A DNA stretch of 64,000 bases from Erysipelotrichaceae bacterium 66202529 (GCA_017161075.1 CP046174.1:434001-498000), one strand, 5' to 3'. Shown: positions 45,409 to 55,228, counted from the stretch's first letter. Made by a program: numbers and translations. Notes: generated by a model from the sequence alone, not told the origin.

Positions 45409-47313
45409 TTATTTATGCAGCAGCTCAAGCATATATTCATATTCCGGCTTCTTCAGAAACTGGCGGATTTTCTTATCCTGCGTTATAAATGTGGAAAGCA
45501 GTTCAAAGAAATACGATATCGTCTCCTCCTGCGCAGGCGCTACGGAAATAAGGAAAATGATTTGAACCTGCTTACTTTCCCAGAGCACAGCATGCTTCAA
45601 TACACCGATCGATACAAAGCTTTGCGAGGATACTGGTTTATTTGGGTGTGGAATTGCAACGCCGTTTACTAAATCCGTTGCAGCATAGGATTCACGCTCC
45701 TGTATCAGCCTTAGAAAATCATCAGGAAGCTGGATGTCCTTCTGAATAAGCTGCACCATCGTACACAGGATTTCATCGCGGCTTGTACCTGCAACATCGG
45801 TATAAAAAAGATTTGGCTTTACGATACTTCGTATATCAAATCGCTGCTTTTTCTTATAAAGGGTTTGCTCGATTAGCTCAAAATCCTGAATATCCAGGAG
45901 ATTACTGATTTGAAGCACGGGAATTGGAAGCTGTTTATGAATCGGAACTGTTGAAAAAGCATAATCATAGGTATCCAGCTCAATAGAATCCAGCTTATAA
46001 TATTCAATGATTTTAATCGTATTGATACAGGCTGCAAATTTCTTTTTAATCTGATAAGCGAGTAGCTGGGAGGTAGCACGTCCGGTACTGCAGATAATGA
46101 GTATATGAACAGGACTGCTCTCCTGCCGGCGTTCCAGTGCAAGAATGAGGTGTAAGGCAAAATAGCTGATTTCATCCTCTGATATGGATACGTGAAGGTT
46201 AGCGCCTACAGCAGCAAGTCCGATTGCCGCAAGCTCAAATGCAAAGCTGTATTTCTTTTTAACATCATCAAGAATAGGATTATGAATACTCAGTCCACTT
46301 TTCAGACGATTGACAAAGGGGATCATATGAAGCATCAGATTTTTCTTTAAATCACGATCATAGAAAAAATCGAGTTTTGTGTGATCAAAAATAGCACGCA
46401 GCATTTTATTGACGAGGAGTAGAATTTCGGGATCGTTTTGCGATTCTCCTCCGTCATTCTCTGTAGGCTCGAAATGCTGTTTCCCCAATATATGCTGTGT
46501 CAGATAACAGATTTCAGCCTGCGGAAAGGTGGTTTGAAAAACAACACCTGCCTGCATTGCCATCTGTGCAGCAACGCGGTACTCTGCCTTCTGTACCAAG
46601 GCAGCCTGAGAGGCAGGGCTCATCGTTATGATGTTATCGTTTTTAATACGTTCAGAAGCAATGAGAAGATGGATTGCCAGACTTTGAGCACCGACATCGG
46701 ATACATGCATGTTTTCCTGTAGTAATACAGGTGTGACAGCCTGCTCGATGATGTGATTTAATGTTCCGGCGTTACTGAGCTGATTCGCAAACATCGAAAA
46801 GCTTGCGGATTGATCGTGAAAGCAGTACTGTGCCATGCATTGCCGTTTGTCTCTTTCATCACCTTCGATTCGTATACCGAGATTTGCTTTGGAAATGATG
46901 CTGAGCTGATAGACGGAAAGCAGCCTTTTAATCTCTTTAAGGTCTGTATTTAGCTGCGATAAAGAGATATAGAGCTCCTCTGCCAGCTCATACAGCTTCA
47001 CATAATCATCCTGATAAAGCAGATGCTGCAGAATATAGACTTTTCTTTTATCCGGTGTATCCGGTATCTGACGGTTTTGCAGTGTCATCAGATACTGTCT
47101 GAATATTATTTGATCACAAATAATCAGTGAAGAACCAAAGCCTGGCCGGGTATGGATGTCAAACCCATAATGTCTGCTATTCTGCTTCAGGGCAGAAATA
47201 CAGCGGCGAATGGATTTTGAAGACACGCCGCAATGCATAGCCAGCTGCTCACTGCTGACAGCATCCGTATGGTTCATGAGCTCACTAATGATTTGAAAGG
47301 CCAGATCAGTCAT
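45409..47313 (-). CDS. PRD-domain transcriptional regulator with EIIB/EIIA-like domains (MtlR/BglG type)
   Basis: 634 residues. The N-terminal HTH has SSEQLAMHCGVSSKSIRRCI and a second HTH-like region has ELYISLSQLNTDLKEIKRLL. Two PRDs follow (about residues 180-400), with conserved His in LAIHLLIASER and YFALHLILALERR. An EIIB-like domain has IICSTGRATSQLLAYQIKKKF with its Cys, and the C-terminal ~150 residues are an EIIA-like domain with GVAIPHPNK. Such regulators sense PTS phosphorylation state. It is divergent from the YczE-like gene and the cellobiose-type PTS operon, the probable target. Confidence 0.88.
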   Translation of the reverse strand: MTDLAFQIISELMNHTDAVSSEQLAMHCGVSSKSIRRCISALKQNSRHYGFDIHTRPGFGSSLIICDQIIFRQYLMTLQNRQIPDTPDKRKVYILQHLLYQDDYVKLYELAEELYISLSQLNTDLKEIKRLLSVYQLSIISKANLGIRIEGDERDKRQCMAQYCFHDQSASFSMFANQLSNAGTLNHIIEQAVTPVLLQENMHVSDVGAQSLAIHLLIASERIKNDNIITMSPASQAALVQKAEYRVAAQMAMQAGVVFQTTFPQAEICYLTQHILGKQHFEPTENDGGESQNDPEILLLVNKMLRAIFDHTKLDFFYDRDLKKNLMLHMIPFVNRLKSGLSIHNPILDDVKKKYSFAFELAAIGLAAVGANLHVSISEDEISYFALHLILALERRQESSPVHILIICSTGRATSQLLAYQIKKKFAACINTIKIIEYYKLDSIELDTYDYAFSTVPIHKQLPIPVLQISNLLDIQDFELIEQTLYKKKQRFDIRSIVKPNLFYTDVAGTSRDEILCTMVQLIQKDIQLPDDFLRLIQERESYAATDLVNGVAIPHPNKPVSSQSFVSIGVLKHAVLWESKQVQIIFLISVAPAQEETISYFFELLSTFITQDKKIRQFLKKPEYEYMLELLHK

Positions 47314-47459
47314 ATTTCCACGCTCCTATACTTTGATTATATCATAACTTTCACGATATCTGCTGCGATACTTAATTGCCGCGATATCAGAAATGTCCAT
47401 AGCGATAAGGAAATATTCTGGATTTATTTCTGTCCACAGGAATGCGGAACATGCTAGTG

Positions 47460-47487
47460 TTTACAATTTTCCAGAAACTGATATAAC
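47460..47487 (+). promoter_or_regulatory. Candidate promoter of the YczE-PTS operon
   Basis: TTTACA (47460-47465), 16-base spacer, TATAAC (47482-47487). It lies in the 216-base divergent region shared with the PRD regulator; a minus-strand TATAAT (47337-47342) could serve the regulator. Confidence 0.5.
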
Positions 47488-47529
47488 TAAGGTGTACCGG
47501 CCGTACAAAAAACGTCAAGGAGATTTGGT

Positions 47530-48147
47530 ATGAAAAGAAAGAACACCTGTATTCGGCTATGCTTTTACATATCCGGGCTGATTCTGTTTTCTTTTGGTAT
47601 ATCCGTGACCATCTATGCGAATATCGGCGTCAGTTCATGGGATGCAGTCAGTGTCGGGTTAAATAAGCTGTATGGATGCAGCATCGGAACCTGGATGAAT
47701 CTGATATCCATTTGTCAAATCATAGCAGGAGGTATCCTGTGTAAGGAGCGTATACGTTTTGAAACCTTTCTAACCTCGCTTGGTCTTGGCTTTCTGGTAG
47801 ACGGATTTAACCTTATGCTGTGTCATATCCCCTTAACACCTGTAATCTCTTCGGAAGTGACATATGCAATCGGTATGCTACTGATTGCTATTGGCTGTGG
47901 TACCTATCTTTGTGCAGGTTGGCTGCCGACAGCTATCGATTACTTTATGCTGAGTATTAGGAAACGGTATTCCCTCAACATTGCTAATGCTATGCTGCTG
48001 TGTGAATGCAGCGGTCTATTGATTGCTCTGCTATGCAAAGGCCCTATTGGATATGGAACAGTGGCTGCGACCTTCCTGTACGGGCCCCTGATTCATTTGT
48101 CGAATACAAAGGCAAAAAAGCTTTTTAAGAAATTAACTTTATTATAG
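47530..48147 (+). CDS. YczE/YitT-type membrane protein (DUF6198-like)
   Basis: A 205-residue membrane protein with five or so hydrophobic segments. LFSFGISVTIYANIGVSSWD and VSVGLNKLYGCSIGTWMNLI are characteristic of the YczE family, whose role is not firmly known. It precedes the PTS EIIB gene by 12 bases, which suggests it belongs to the same transcript and may take part in transport or export of a related compound. Confidence 0.75.
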   Translation: MKRKNTCIRLCFYISGLILFSFGISVTIYANIGVSSWDAVSVGLNKLYGCSIGTWMNLISICQIIAGGILCKERIRFETFLTSLGLGFLVDGFNLMLCHIPLTPVISSEVTYAIGMLLIAIGCGTYLCAGWLPTAIDYFMLSIRKRYSLNIANAMLLCECSGLLIALLCKGPIGYGTVAATFLYGPLIHLSNTKAKKLFKKLTLL

Positions 48148-48159
48148 GAGGAAAAACGT

Positions 48160-48468
48160 ATGAATATCTTACTTGTATGTGGTATGGGAGCATCCACAAG
48201 CATTGTTGTTAATGCAATGAAAGAACATTTAACAAAAGAGGAACAGGACTGGGTAATTGAAGCACGGTCATCTCAGGATGTCAAGGAAATCGCGGGAAAG
48301 TACGATCTGGTGCTGCTGGCTCCCCAGGTACGGTATCAGAAAGAAATGGTTGAGGAATATTGTACGCCTCTGGGAGTGCGTGTCATGGTATTGGATTCCT
48401 TTGCTTATGGAACCTGTAACGGGGATAGTATCATGAAAATGGTGAGAGGAGAGCTGCATCATGGCTGA
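48160..48468 (+). CDS. PTS EIIB, lactose/cellobiose family
   Basis: 102 residues with the phosphocysteine motif LLVCGMGASTS (Cys8) at the N-terminus and LVLLAPQVRYQ further on. It receives phosphate from the EIIA encoded at 49752 and passes it to the sugar in EIIC. AGGAGG lies before ATG 48160. The end overlaps the EIIC start by eight bases. Confidence 0.92.
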   Translation: MNILLVCGMGASTSIVVNAMKEHLTKEEQDWVIEARSSQDVKEIAGKYDLVLLAPQVRYQKEMVEEYCTPLGVRVMVLDSFAYGTCNGDSIMKMVRGELHHG

Positions 48469-49759
48469 GCTGCTCAATAAGCTGGAAGCCAGATTGATGC
48501 CGATTGCAGGCTTCTTCGGCAGGCAGCGTCATTTTCTTGCGGTTCGTGACGGTATTGTATCGGCAATCCCTTTTACCATCATCGGCAGTCTGTTCCTGGT
48601 TGTTGCTGCACCTCCATTTAGTGCAGATATCAGTACGGGAATCGGCTTTCTGGATTCCTTTCTCATGGCATGGCTGAATTTTGCTGAAGCAAATGCTGAC
48701 TACATTATGGCTCCGTTTCATGCTTCTATGGGAATCATGTCACTGTTTATCTGTATCGCAGCGGCATATTCATTGACGAAATCGTATGGCAAACAGCCGC
48801 TGAGCTATGTACTTCCAACAGTATGTATTTACATCATGATTATCACACCGGTAAAGGATGGCAACATTCTGACAGCTGCCATGGAGAGTCAGGGAATTCT
48901 GCTTGCTGTCTTTGTCGCACTGATTTCTGTGGAAATTATGCGCTTTGTGGAAAATCGGGGCTGGACGATCCGTATGCCAAAGGGAGTGCCTCCTGTGGTT
49001 GCAGATTCCTTCTCCTCTCTGTTTCCGTTTGCGATTGCCATCATCATAATGTACGGTGCTTCCTTACTATGCCAGTTTACAACTGGTAAGCTGATACCTG
49101 ATGTTTTCTTTTCTATGTTTGCAAATGTGAAGGCTGGTGTCGATAATATTTACATGATGACTCTGTTGATCGGACTGGAGTCCTTCCTATTTGGCTTTGG
49201 CGTCCATCCAACAACTGTGGTTGGAGCTATTATCAATCCAATTTCATTGATGAATACAACAGCAAATGCAGAGCTAATTACAAAGGGCATGGCAGCCACC
49301 AATATTTATACCGATCCCTTCTTTAATTTCTATATTGGTATCGGAGGTGCCGGAGCAACGCTTATTCTGTGCTTTCTGTTGCTGAGGAGCAAGTCTAAGC
49401 AAATGAAGGAGCTTGGAAAAATTGCTATCATACCGAGTATTTTCAATATCAACGAACCACTGATTTTCGGTCTTCCTATCTTTCTGAATCCAATTTTGAT
49501 TATACCCTTCACGCTTGTACCGATGATCAATACTGCAGTTGCATGGATAGCTACAGCCGTTGGGCTCGTAGCGCCTGCTTATATCAATGCACCCTGGACT
49601 GCGCCTGCCCCGTTTGCAGCCATTTTATCAACGATGGATATAAGAGCAGGGCTTCTGGTTCTTGCCCTGATGGCTGTTGACGGATGCATCTGGTATCCAT
49701 TTATGAAGGTTTATGAAAAACAATTACTGCTGAAGGAGGGGGAAGAGGAAAATGGATAA
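48461..49759 (+). CDS. PTS EIIC, lactose/cellobiose family
   Basis: 432 residues, about ten hydrophobic segments. The N-terminus has RHFLAVRDGIVSAIPFTIIGS, and the later conserved segments are SLMNTTANAE and FNINEPLIFGLPIFLNPILI, the EIIC-Cel sugar-binding loop. The substrate is probably a beta-glucoside, chitobiose-like or other disaccharide; no glycosidase is present in this operon to decide. Confidence 0.92.
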   Translation: MAELLNKLEARLMPIAGFFGRQRHFLAVRDGIVSAIPFTIIGSLFLVVAAPPFSADISTGIGFLDSFLMAWLNFAEANADYIMAPFHASMGIMSLFICIAAAYSLTKSYGKQPLSYVLPTVCIYIMIITPVKDGNILTAAMESQGILLAVFVALISVEIMRFVENRGWTIRMPKGVPPVVADSFSSLFPFAIAIIIMYGASLLCQFTTGKLIPDVFFSMFANVKAGVDNIYMMTLLIGLESFLFGFGVHPTTVVGAIINPISLMNTTANAELITKGMAATNIYTDPFFNFYIGIGGAGATLILCFLLLRSKSKQMKELGKIAIIPSIFNINEPLIFGLPIFLNPILIIPFTLVPMINTAVAWIATAVGLVAPAYINAPWTAPAPFAAILSTMDIRAGLLVLALMAVDGCIWYPFMKVYEKQLLLKEGEEENG

Positions 49760-50069
49760 GGCTACTGAACTGGCATTTCAACTTATATCACTTGCCGGTG
49801 ATGCAAAGAGTATGGCATTTGAGGCACTGGCGGATGCCAGAAAAAAAGATTTTGCTTCGGCTGAGAATAAAATCAAGCAGTGTGATGAGAAAATAAAGGA
49901 AGCACATAAGGTACAATACGAGCTGTTGAGCAGAGAATGCTCGGGTACCTGCGATGTGACTATCAATTTTATGATGGTACATGCACAGGACCATGTGATG
50001 ACGACGATTCTTGCAAAGGATATTGTTGAGGAGCAGATATTGTTGAGAAAGGAGTTGTGTGATTTATGA
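49752..50069 (+). CDS. PTS EIIA, lactose/cellobiose family
   Basis: 105 residues, an all-helical trimer subunit. The active-site segment is MMVHAQDHVMTTILAKDI near the C-terminus. It overlaps the EIIC end and is overlapped by the next gene start (ATGA-type four-base overlap), so all four are co-translated. Confidence 0.92.
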   Translation: MDKATELAFQLISLAGDAKSMAFEALADARKKDFASAENKIKQCDEKIKEAHKVQYELLSRECSGTCDVTINFMMVHAQDHVMTTILAKDIVEEQILLRKELCDL

Positions 50070-50977
50070 AACGGCTGTTGGACTGCGATACATCGGATTT
50101 AAAGAAAATGAATAAGGAGGAACGACTTGCCGCGATAGAAGCAAGTGAAGGAAGACTTCTGATACAGGAGCTTTCTCTGTTTCAACAGACACAGCTTCTG
50201 GAGCCATTGAGTGATGCAGAAATCGCCTGTGCGTTCGGAGCGGATATGCTGCTGTTAAATGCATTTGATTGCAATGCTCCGCAAATTCCAGGCATCGAAT
50301 GTGAGGCAGAGGAGGTAATACGTAAACTGAGCGCATATACCGGCAGATTCATCGGCGTGAATCTGGAGCCAGTAGGAAATTCTTCGCTGCTGAGTGAACG
50401 CTCTGCTTTACCTGCAGGCCGTATGGCTACTGTGGAAAATGCAGAAAAGGTAAAGAAGCTTGGCTTTGATTACATCGTGTTGACGGGAAATCCGGGAACC
50501 GGCGTGGACAATACGGCAATTATAAAGGCATTACAGGAAATGCGTGCAGTTGTGGGTGATGATTTGATCCTAATGGCAGGGAAAATGCATGCGGCAGGTT
50601 CCAAAACAGAGGCCGGCTGCAATATCATCAATAAAGAACAGATTCATGCATTTATTTCTGCAGGGGCTGATGTGATTTTGCTTCCTGCTCCAGGAACTGT
50701 GCCGGGCATCACATTTGAATTTATTAGTGAAATGATCGCTTATGTGCACAGTCTTGGAAAGCTGACACTGACCGCTATCGGCACATCACAGGAGGGAGCT
50801 TCCGCCGCCACAATAGAACAGATTGCTTTGATGTGCAAGATGGCAGGCACTGACCTGCATCATATCGGTGATGCGGCAATCGGCGGTATGGATCCGGAAA
50901 ATCTTATGACCTACAGTATCGCAATACGCGGCAAGCGTCATACCTATATCAGAATGGCACGCTCCATTAACCGCTGA
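50066..50977 (+). CDS. TIM-barrel protein of the PTS operon (DUF7916/PEP-mutase-like)
   Basis: 303 residues, likely a TIM barrel judged from the regular strand-helix pattern: ADMLLLNAFDC, FIGVNLEP, FDYIVLTGNPGTG, ILMAGKMHAAG, ADVILLPAPGTVPG, LTLTAIGTSQEGA and HHIGDAAIGG. I recall such proteins next to cellobiose-type PTS genes, often annotated only as PEP phosphonomutase-like or DUF7916. The catalytic role is unknown. The four-base overlap with EIIA suggests it acts on the imported phosphosugar or a derivative. Confidence 0.65.
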   Translation: MKRLLDCDTSDLKKMNKEERLAAIEASEGRLLIQELSLFQQTQLLEPLSDAEIACAFGADMLLLNAFDCNAPQIPGIECEAEEVIRKLSAYTGRFIGVNLEPVGNSSLLSERSALPAGRMATVENAEKVKKLGFDYIVLTGNPGTGVDNTAIIKALQEMRAVVGDDLILMAGKMHAAGSKTEAGCNIINKEQIHAFISAGADVILLPAPGTVPGITFEFISEMIAYVHSLGKLTLTAIGTSQEGASAATIEQIALMCKMAGTDLHHIGDAAIGGMDPENLMTYSIAIRGKRHTYIRMARSINR

Positions 50978-50985
50978 TAAAAGAT

Positions 50986-51050
50986 AAACCATTGGTAATC
51001 GTTTAAAGCCTGTTACCGGAGCCTTTAAAGAATGCCGATGGTTTTCATTT
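50986..51050 (+). terminator. Probable terminator after the PTS operon
   Basis: AAACCATTGG (50986-50995) pairs with CCGATGGTTT (51035-51044) with one wobble, enclosing a second stem-like stretch TTTAAAG/CTTTAAA, and is followed by TCATTT. Confidence 0.5.
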
Positions 51051-51077
51051 CCATGAAAAAAACAGACAGAAAATTTC

Positions 51078-51107
51078 TTGGATTACATTTCTTACATGTG
51101 CTATAAT
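51078..51107 (+). promoter_or_regulatory. Promoter of the YitT-family gene
   Basis: TTGGAT (51078-51083), 18-base spacer, TATAAT (51102-51107). Confidence 0.65.
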
Positions 51108-51138
51108 TGCGGATGGCAAAGGAAACGAGGTAGTGTAT

Positions 51139-52005
51139 ATGCAGAATCACAACAGAAAAGACCAGCTGATTGAAATCATCAGTATCATCATGGGGAATCT
51201 CATCATTGCGGCAGGGGTAACCTTCTTTATTCTTCCCCTGGATATATTATCCGGAGGGGTCGCAGGTATCGCCGTTGCCCTGCAGCCGATTTTCAACCTG
51301 TCCCCGCGTCTGGTCATCAACGGACTCACCATTGGTCTGTATCTATTGGGCGCTATATTTCTTGGAAAACGCTTTGCATTAAAAACCATCGTTTCCACCG
51401 TTGTATATCCACTGTTTATCTCCGGATTGGGGATGCTGTGGCCGGATGTTCAGGTGACAAGCAATCCGCTGCTCGCCTCCATCTACGCAGGGGTCTGTAC
51501 AGGAATCGGAATCGGTCTGGTGTACCGTGTGGGAGGAAGTACGGGAGGTATGGATATTCCACCGCTGATCATTAACAAATATACGAAGATTGCACTGCCT
51601 ACCCTGGTAATGTGCATCGACGGGGCCACTGTTCTGTTAGGGGCAAGTGTCTATGGCGTAGAAGCCGCAATGATCGGGCTTGTCTCCGTTTGGGTATGCG
51701 GTCAGCTGATTGACAAGGTTATTACCATGGGATCACATGAGGCGAAAAATGTTATGATCATTTCTGATAAATTTGAGGAAATGATGCAGGTGATCTATCA
51801 GAATATCAATCGCGGCGCAACCATATTACATGCGGAGGGCGGCTATACGAGAACAAGTAAGCCGGTCATCATGATGGTGGTTGTCAAAAAGCAGTTTTCA
51901 GAGCTGAATCACATCATTGCGGAGGTCGATCCAGAAGCCTTTGTCATCGTTAGTGATGTCAATGAGGTACAGGGAGAGGGCTTTACGTATCAGGAACAGC
52001 TGTAA
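51139..52005 (+). CDS. YitT-family membrane protein (DUF2179)
   Basis: 288 residues from ATG 51139 (AACGAGG at 51124-51130). The first ~190 residues have five hydrophobic segments with FILPLDILSGGVAGIAVAL and VGGSTGGMDIPPLI, typical of YitT. The last ~85 residues form the cytoplasmic DUF2179 domain (KNVMIISDKFEEMMQVIY, then HAEGGYTRTSKPVIMMVV). The function is not established for most members. It stands as a single gene with its own promoter and terminator. Confidence 0.9.
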   Translation: MQNHNRKDQLIEIISIIMGNLIIAAGVTFFILPLDILSGGVAGIAVALQPIFNLSPRLVINGLTIGLYLLGAIFLGKRFALKTIVSTVVYPLFISGLGMLWPDVQVTSNPLLASIYAGVCTGIGIGLVYRVGGSTGGMDIPPLIINKYTKIALPTLVMCIDGATVLLGASVYGVEAAMIGLVSVWVCGQLIDKVITMGSHEAKNVMIISDKFEEMMQVIYQNINRGATILHAEGGYTRTSKPVIMMVVVKKQFSELNHIIAEVDPEAFVIVSDVNEVQGEGFTYQEQL

Positions 52006-52019
52006 AACTATGATTATTC

Positions 52020-52042
52020 GGACGGGATACGTCCTTTTTTTG
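52020..52042 (+). terminator. Terminator after the YitT-family gene
   Basis: GGACG (52020-52024) pairs with CGTCC (52030-52034) and is followed by a run of seven T. Confidence 0.75.
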
Positions 52043-52202
52043 TTTTCAAACGTCATTGTTCAATACGGAATCAGCTTCTGTGCAGGCATGGAGCATACAT
52101 AGAAAAATCGGAAATCATACATACCCAATGGTAATGTTTTCTATATATTATAGCTTTTATGACCGCGTTTTGAAATTGTAAGAATTTTACATACGACAGG
52201 CA

Positions 52203-52231
52203 CTGTCAACCCTGTCGATTTATGTTATAAT
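52203..52231 (+). promoter_or_regulatory. Promoter of the first ftsEX operon
   Basis: CTGTCA (52203-52208), 17-base spacer, TATAAT (52226-52231), 22 bases before the ftsE start. Confidence 0.7.
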
Positions 52232-52252
52232 GTTAGCCAAAGGAGTGATGAA

Positions 52253-52942
52253 ATGATCCTCTTAAAAGATGTATCCAAATCATATAGGAATGGGGTTCAC
52301 GCACTGCGTGATATCAATCTTGAAATAGATGAAGGTGAATTTGTTTATATTATCGGGCCAACCGGATGTGGAAAGTCCACATTGATTAAACTGCTGGATG
52401 GAGAGGAGCTGCCGGATCAGGGAGAGGTGTATGTAGCGGAAACAAATGTCGGAAAGCTGCGTCATTCGCGTGTTCCTTTTTACCGCCGCAATATCGGTGT
52501 GGTTTTCCAGGATTTCCGTCTGCTTCCCAAAATGACGGTGTTTGAAAATATCGCCTTTGCTTTGGAGGTATTGGCATTGGACAAGGTAACGATACGACGG
52601 CGCGTGCGTGAGATTTTAGAGCTTGTATCACTGCAGGATAAGGCAAAATCCTTTCCGGATCAGTTATCCGGTGGTCAGCAGCAAAGAGCAACCATCGCCC
52701 GGGCAATCGCCAATCATCCAAAGGTACTGATTGCGGATGAGCCGACCGGAAATCTGGATCCTGAAAAATCCATTGAAATCATAGAACTGCTGGATAAGAT
52801 CAACAAGGTGGAGGGAACGACCATCGTTATGGTTACACATGACTCCACACTGGTCAATGCATATAAAAAACGCACGATAGCGCTGGAAGACGGCTTTATC
52901 GTTGCGGATATCGCGAAAGGCGGATACATACATCATGATTAG
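52253..52942 (+). CDS. ftsE: Cell-division ABC ATPase FtsE, first copy
   Basis: 229 residues. Walker A is GPTGCGKST, the signature is LSGGQQQR, Walker B is VLIADEPTGNLDP and the H-loop is MVTHDS. FtsE with FtsX controls peptidoglycan hydrolases at the division or elongation site rather than transporting a substrate. Its stop overlaps the ftsX start. The 55294 gene is a close paralogue of identical length. Confidence 0.93.
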   Translation: MILLKDVSKSYRNGVHALRDINLEIDEGEFVYIIGPTGCGKSTLIKLLDGEELPDQGEVYVAETNVGKLRHSRVPFYRRNIGVVFQDFRLLPKMTVFENIAFALEVLALDKVTIRRRVREILELVSLQDKAKSFPDQLSGGQQQRATIARAIANHPKVLIADEPTGNLDPEKSIEIIELLDKINKVEGTTIVMVTHDSTLVNAYKKRTIALEDGFIVADIAKGGYIHHD

Positions 52943-53831
52943 TTTTATACAAAGTCTCCCCAAGCACTTTATGACGGCATTGCGCAATCTTGCCCGTCAT
53001 ATGGCGATGACATTGTCCAGTGCATCCGCTGTTGCGGTAACGCTGACACTCATGACATTGTTTCTTGTGCTTGCGGCCAATATGAACAGCTTTGCGAACA
53101 ATGTGGAAACAAATCTGAAAATTCATGCGTCGATTGATTCTCTGCAGAAGGAGAACGAAATCCAGCGTATGGAAACACTGATTAAGGGAATCACCGGAGT
53201 GAAATCGGTGGAATTTTCCAGCAAAGAGGAAGAATTAAACATTCTGATAGAGGAAAGCGGCTCCGTATTTGAACGCTACAAAGACCGCAATCCCATGCCG
53301 AATGTATTCATTGTGGAAGTGGAAAAGGCATCGGATATTCCCAGTATCACAAAGACATTAAACAATATGGATGGAATTGAAAAAGCGCAATACGGCGGGG
53401 AAAGCATAAAGGACATGATCGATACCTTTGAGACGATACGCTATGGCGGCGCCGTCTTTGTTCTGGCTTTGGGAGTGCTTGCGGTATTCCTTATTACAAA
53501 TACCATCAAAATGACGATTTATACAAGACAGACAGAAATATCCATCATGCGAAATGTAGGAGCGGGTAACTGGTATATCAAAACTCCGTTTATGTTTGAA
53601 GGCATGCTGATCGGTATCATAGGGGCATTGCTTCCTGTGATTCTTACAGTTTTCGGTTATGGCTTCCTGTATGACTTCTTTGGCGGTCAGTTTATGAGCA
53701 GCATGTTTGTTATGCAGAAGCCGTATCCGTTTACCCTGCAGATAGCGGGAATTCTGTTGCTGAGCGGAGCGGCTGTCGGCATTATCGGAAGCTTTCTTGC
53801 GGCGACAAAATATTTGAGGTGGCGACGATGA
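52935..53831 (+). CDS. ftsX: Cell-division ABC permease FtsX, first copy
   Basis: 298 residues from ATG 52935, overlapping ftsE by eight bases. Four membrane segments are arranged as in FtsX: one near residue 35, then a large extracellular domain (residues ~60-165), then three in the C-terminal half, with TNTIKMTIYTRQTEISIMRN and the conserved GAGNWYIKTPFMFEGML. The extracellular loop would contact the peptidoglycan hydrolase, probably the M23 protein encoded next with a four-base overlap. Confidence 0.92.
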   Translation: MISFIQSLPKHFMTALRNLARHMAMTLSSASAVAVTLTLMTLFLVLAANMNSFANNVETNLKIHASIDSLQKENEIQRMETLIKGITGVKSVEFSSKEEELNILIEESGSVFERYKDRNPMPNVFIVEVEKASDIPSITKTLNNMDGIEKAQYGGESIKDMIDTFETIRYGGAVFVLALGVLAVFLITNTIKMTIYTRQTEISIMRNVGAGNWYIKTPFMFEGMLIGIIGALLPVILTVFGYGFLYDFFGGQFMSSMFVMQKPYPFTLQIAGILLLSGAAVGIIGSFLAATKYLRWRR

Positions 53832-55228
53832 AATATAAAAAATTAGGTATTATGACCTGTATGGCTGCGGCATTGCTGTTTCTTATGCCGCCTCAGCACA
53901 ATTCCGTGCTGTATACGGCTAACTTCGAAGGCAATGAGGAAGCCTGGCTGAATAAATGCAGTGTTGCACAGGAAACAGAGGCGGCTGCACAGCAGTGTGC
54001 GGCCTTTAAGGAATATTATGCGGGACTTAGCAGCTCGCTGGAAGGAGAGGTATCCTCTCTGAATAAGAAGATTGCTTCTATTCAAAGCAATATCGAAGAA
54101 ATCACATCAGTTATGAAGCAGCTGCAGTCTGTTATTGATCAGCTGGATAAAAAAATCAAAATCAATGAAGCAAATATCCGTACCATAGAAGGACAGATTG
54201 TTAAGCTGAATGGAGAAATCAAAAAGAAACAGAAGGACATCGATCAGCGTAATAAAATTATCACCGACCGCATGCTGGATGAGCAGGCCGTAACAGGCAC
54301 CAACGTCGATGTGGAGGTTATCATGGGGTCTAAGGATCTCGTCGATATGATTCGCAAGGTGGATGGACTTCAAAGGATTACTGACAGCGATCAGATAGAA
54401 ATCAAGAAGCTGCAGAAGGATAAGGCGGAGCTAGATCATCAGAAAAGTGAAAAGAACCGTCTGAAAGCTGATATTGAAGCGAAAAAGGCAGAAAATGAAA
54501 AGGATAAAAAAGAAACAGAAAATGTACAGAAGCAGAAAAAGGAGCTGTTGAAGGAATATCGCAAGCAGGAGGCTGAGCTGAATGAAAAAATGCGTTCCAC
54601 ACAGGTGAATATTGAAAGCATTCAGAACAATATGATCAATATCAATACCTCGGTTGCGGGAAAACTGGATTTCAGCGGCAATGGGGCGCTGATGATGCCG
54701 GTTCGCGGAGGCAGTGTGTCTGCCGGTACCTGGTATTATCCTGGCGGCGGTGTTCACCTCGGTTTGGATATGGCGGCTCCCATTGGTACGCAAATCGTAG
54801 CACCTGCGGACGGAATCATTTTGTATGCCAATAATCCGGTACCAACAAACGGAGGCTATCTGGGAAACTGGAGCGGTTATCCGGCTGGTGGCGGAAACAG
54901 CATCCATATGCTGACGCAGGCTGGAGGAACTACCTATGCTATCAGCTTCTTCCATATGTCAAATGAGGGCTTTGCGGTATCTGCCGGTACCCAGGTGAAA
55001 AAGGGACAGCTTCTGGGACTGACCGGAAACAGCGGGAATACATCCGGGCCGCACTGTCATATCGAAGTAATCAATCTTGGAAATATGAGTATTTCCTCTG
55101 CTATATCTCAGTTTCGCTCCTCTGCCGACTTTGCATGGGGCTGCGGCTGGGGAAATGGCGCATTAAGCAGAACCTGCGGTGCAAGCGGTGCTCCATGCCG
55201 TGAAAAGCCGGAAAATATCTTCGGGTAA
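53828..55228 (+). CDS. Secreted coiled-coil M23 peptidase, FtsEX-controlled
   Basis: 466 residues from ATG 53828 (ATGA overlap with ftsX). A signal peptide or signal anchor spans residues ~5-22 (IMTCMAAALLFLMPP). Residues ~70-280 are a long coiled coil rich in Lys, Glu and Gln. The C-terminal M23 domain has the zinc ligands HLGLD and HCHIE, so it looks catalytically intact. This EnvC-like architecture (coiled coil plus M23) fits a cell-wall hydrolase that FtsEX activates. It lies between the two ftsEX pairs. Confidence 0.88.
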   Translation: MKYKKLGIMTCMAAALLFLMPPQHNSVLYTANFEGNEEAWLNKCSVAQETEAAAQQCAAFKEYYAGLSSSLEGEVSSLNKKIASIQSNIEEITSVMKQLQSVIDQLDKKIKINEANIRTIEGQIVKLNGEIKKKQKDIDQRNKIITDRMLDEQAVTGTNVDVEVIMGSKDLVDMIRKVDGLQRITDSDQIEIKKLQKDKAELDHQKSEKNRLKADIEAKKAENEKDKKETENVQKQKKELLKEYRKQEAELNEKMRSTQVNIESIQNNMININTSVAGKLDFSGNGALMMPVRGGSVSAGTWYYPGGGVHLGLDMAAPIGTQIVAPADGIILYANNPVPTNGGYLGNWSGYPAGGGNSIHMLTQAGGTTYAISFFHMSNEGFAVSAGTQVKKGQLLGLTGNSGNTSGPHCHIEVINLGNMSISSAISQFRSSADFAWGCGWGNGALSRTCGASGAPCREKPENIFG

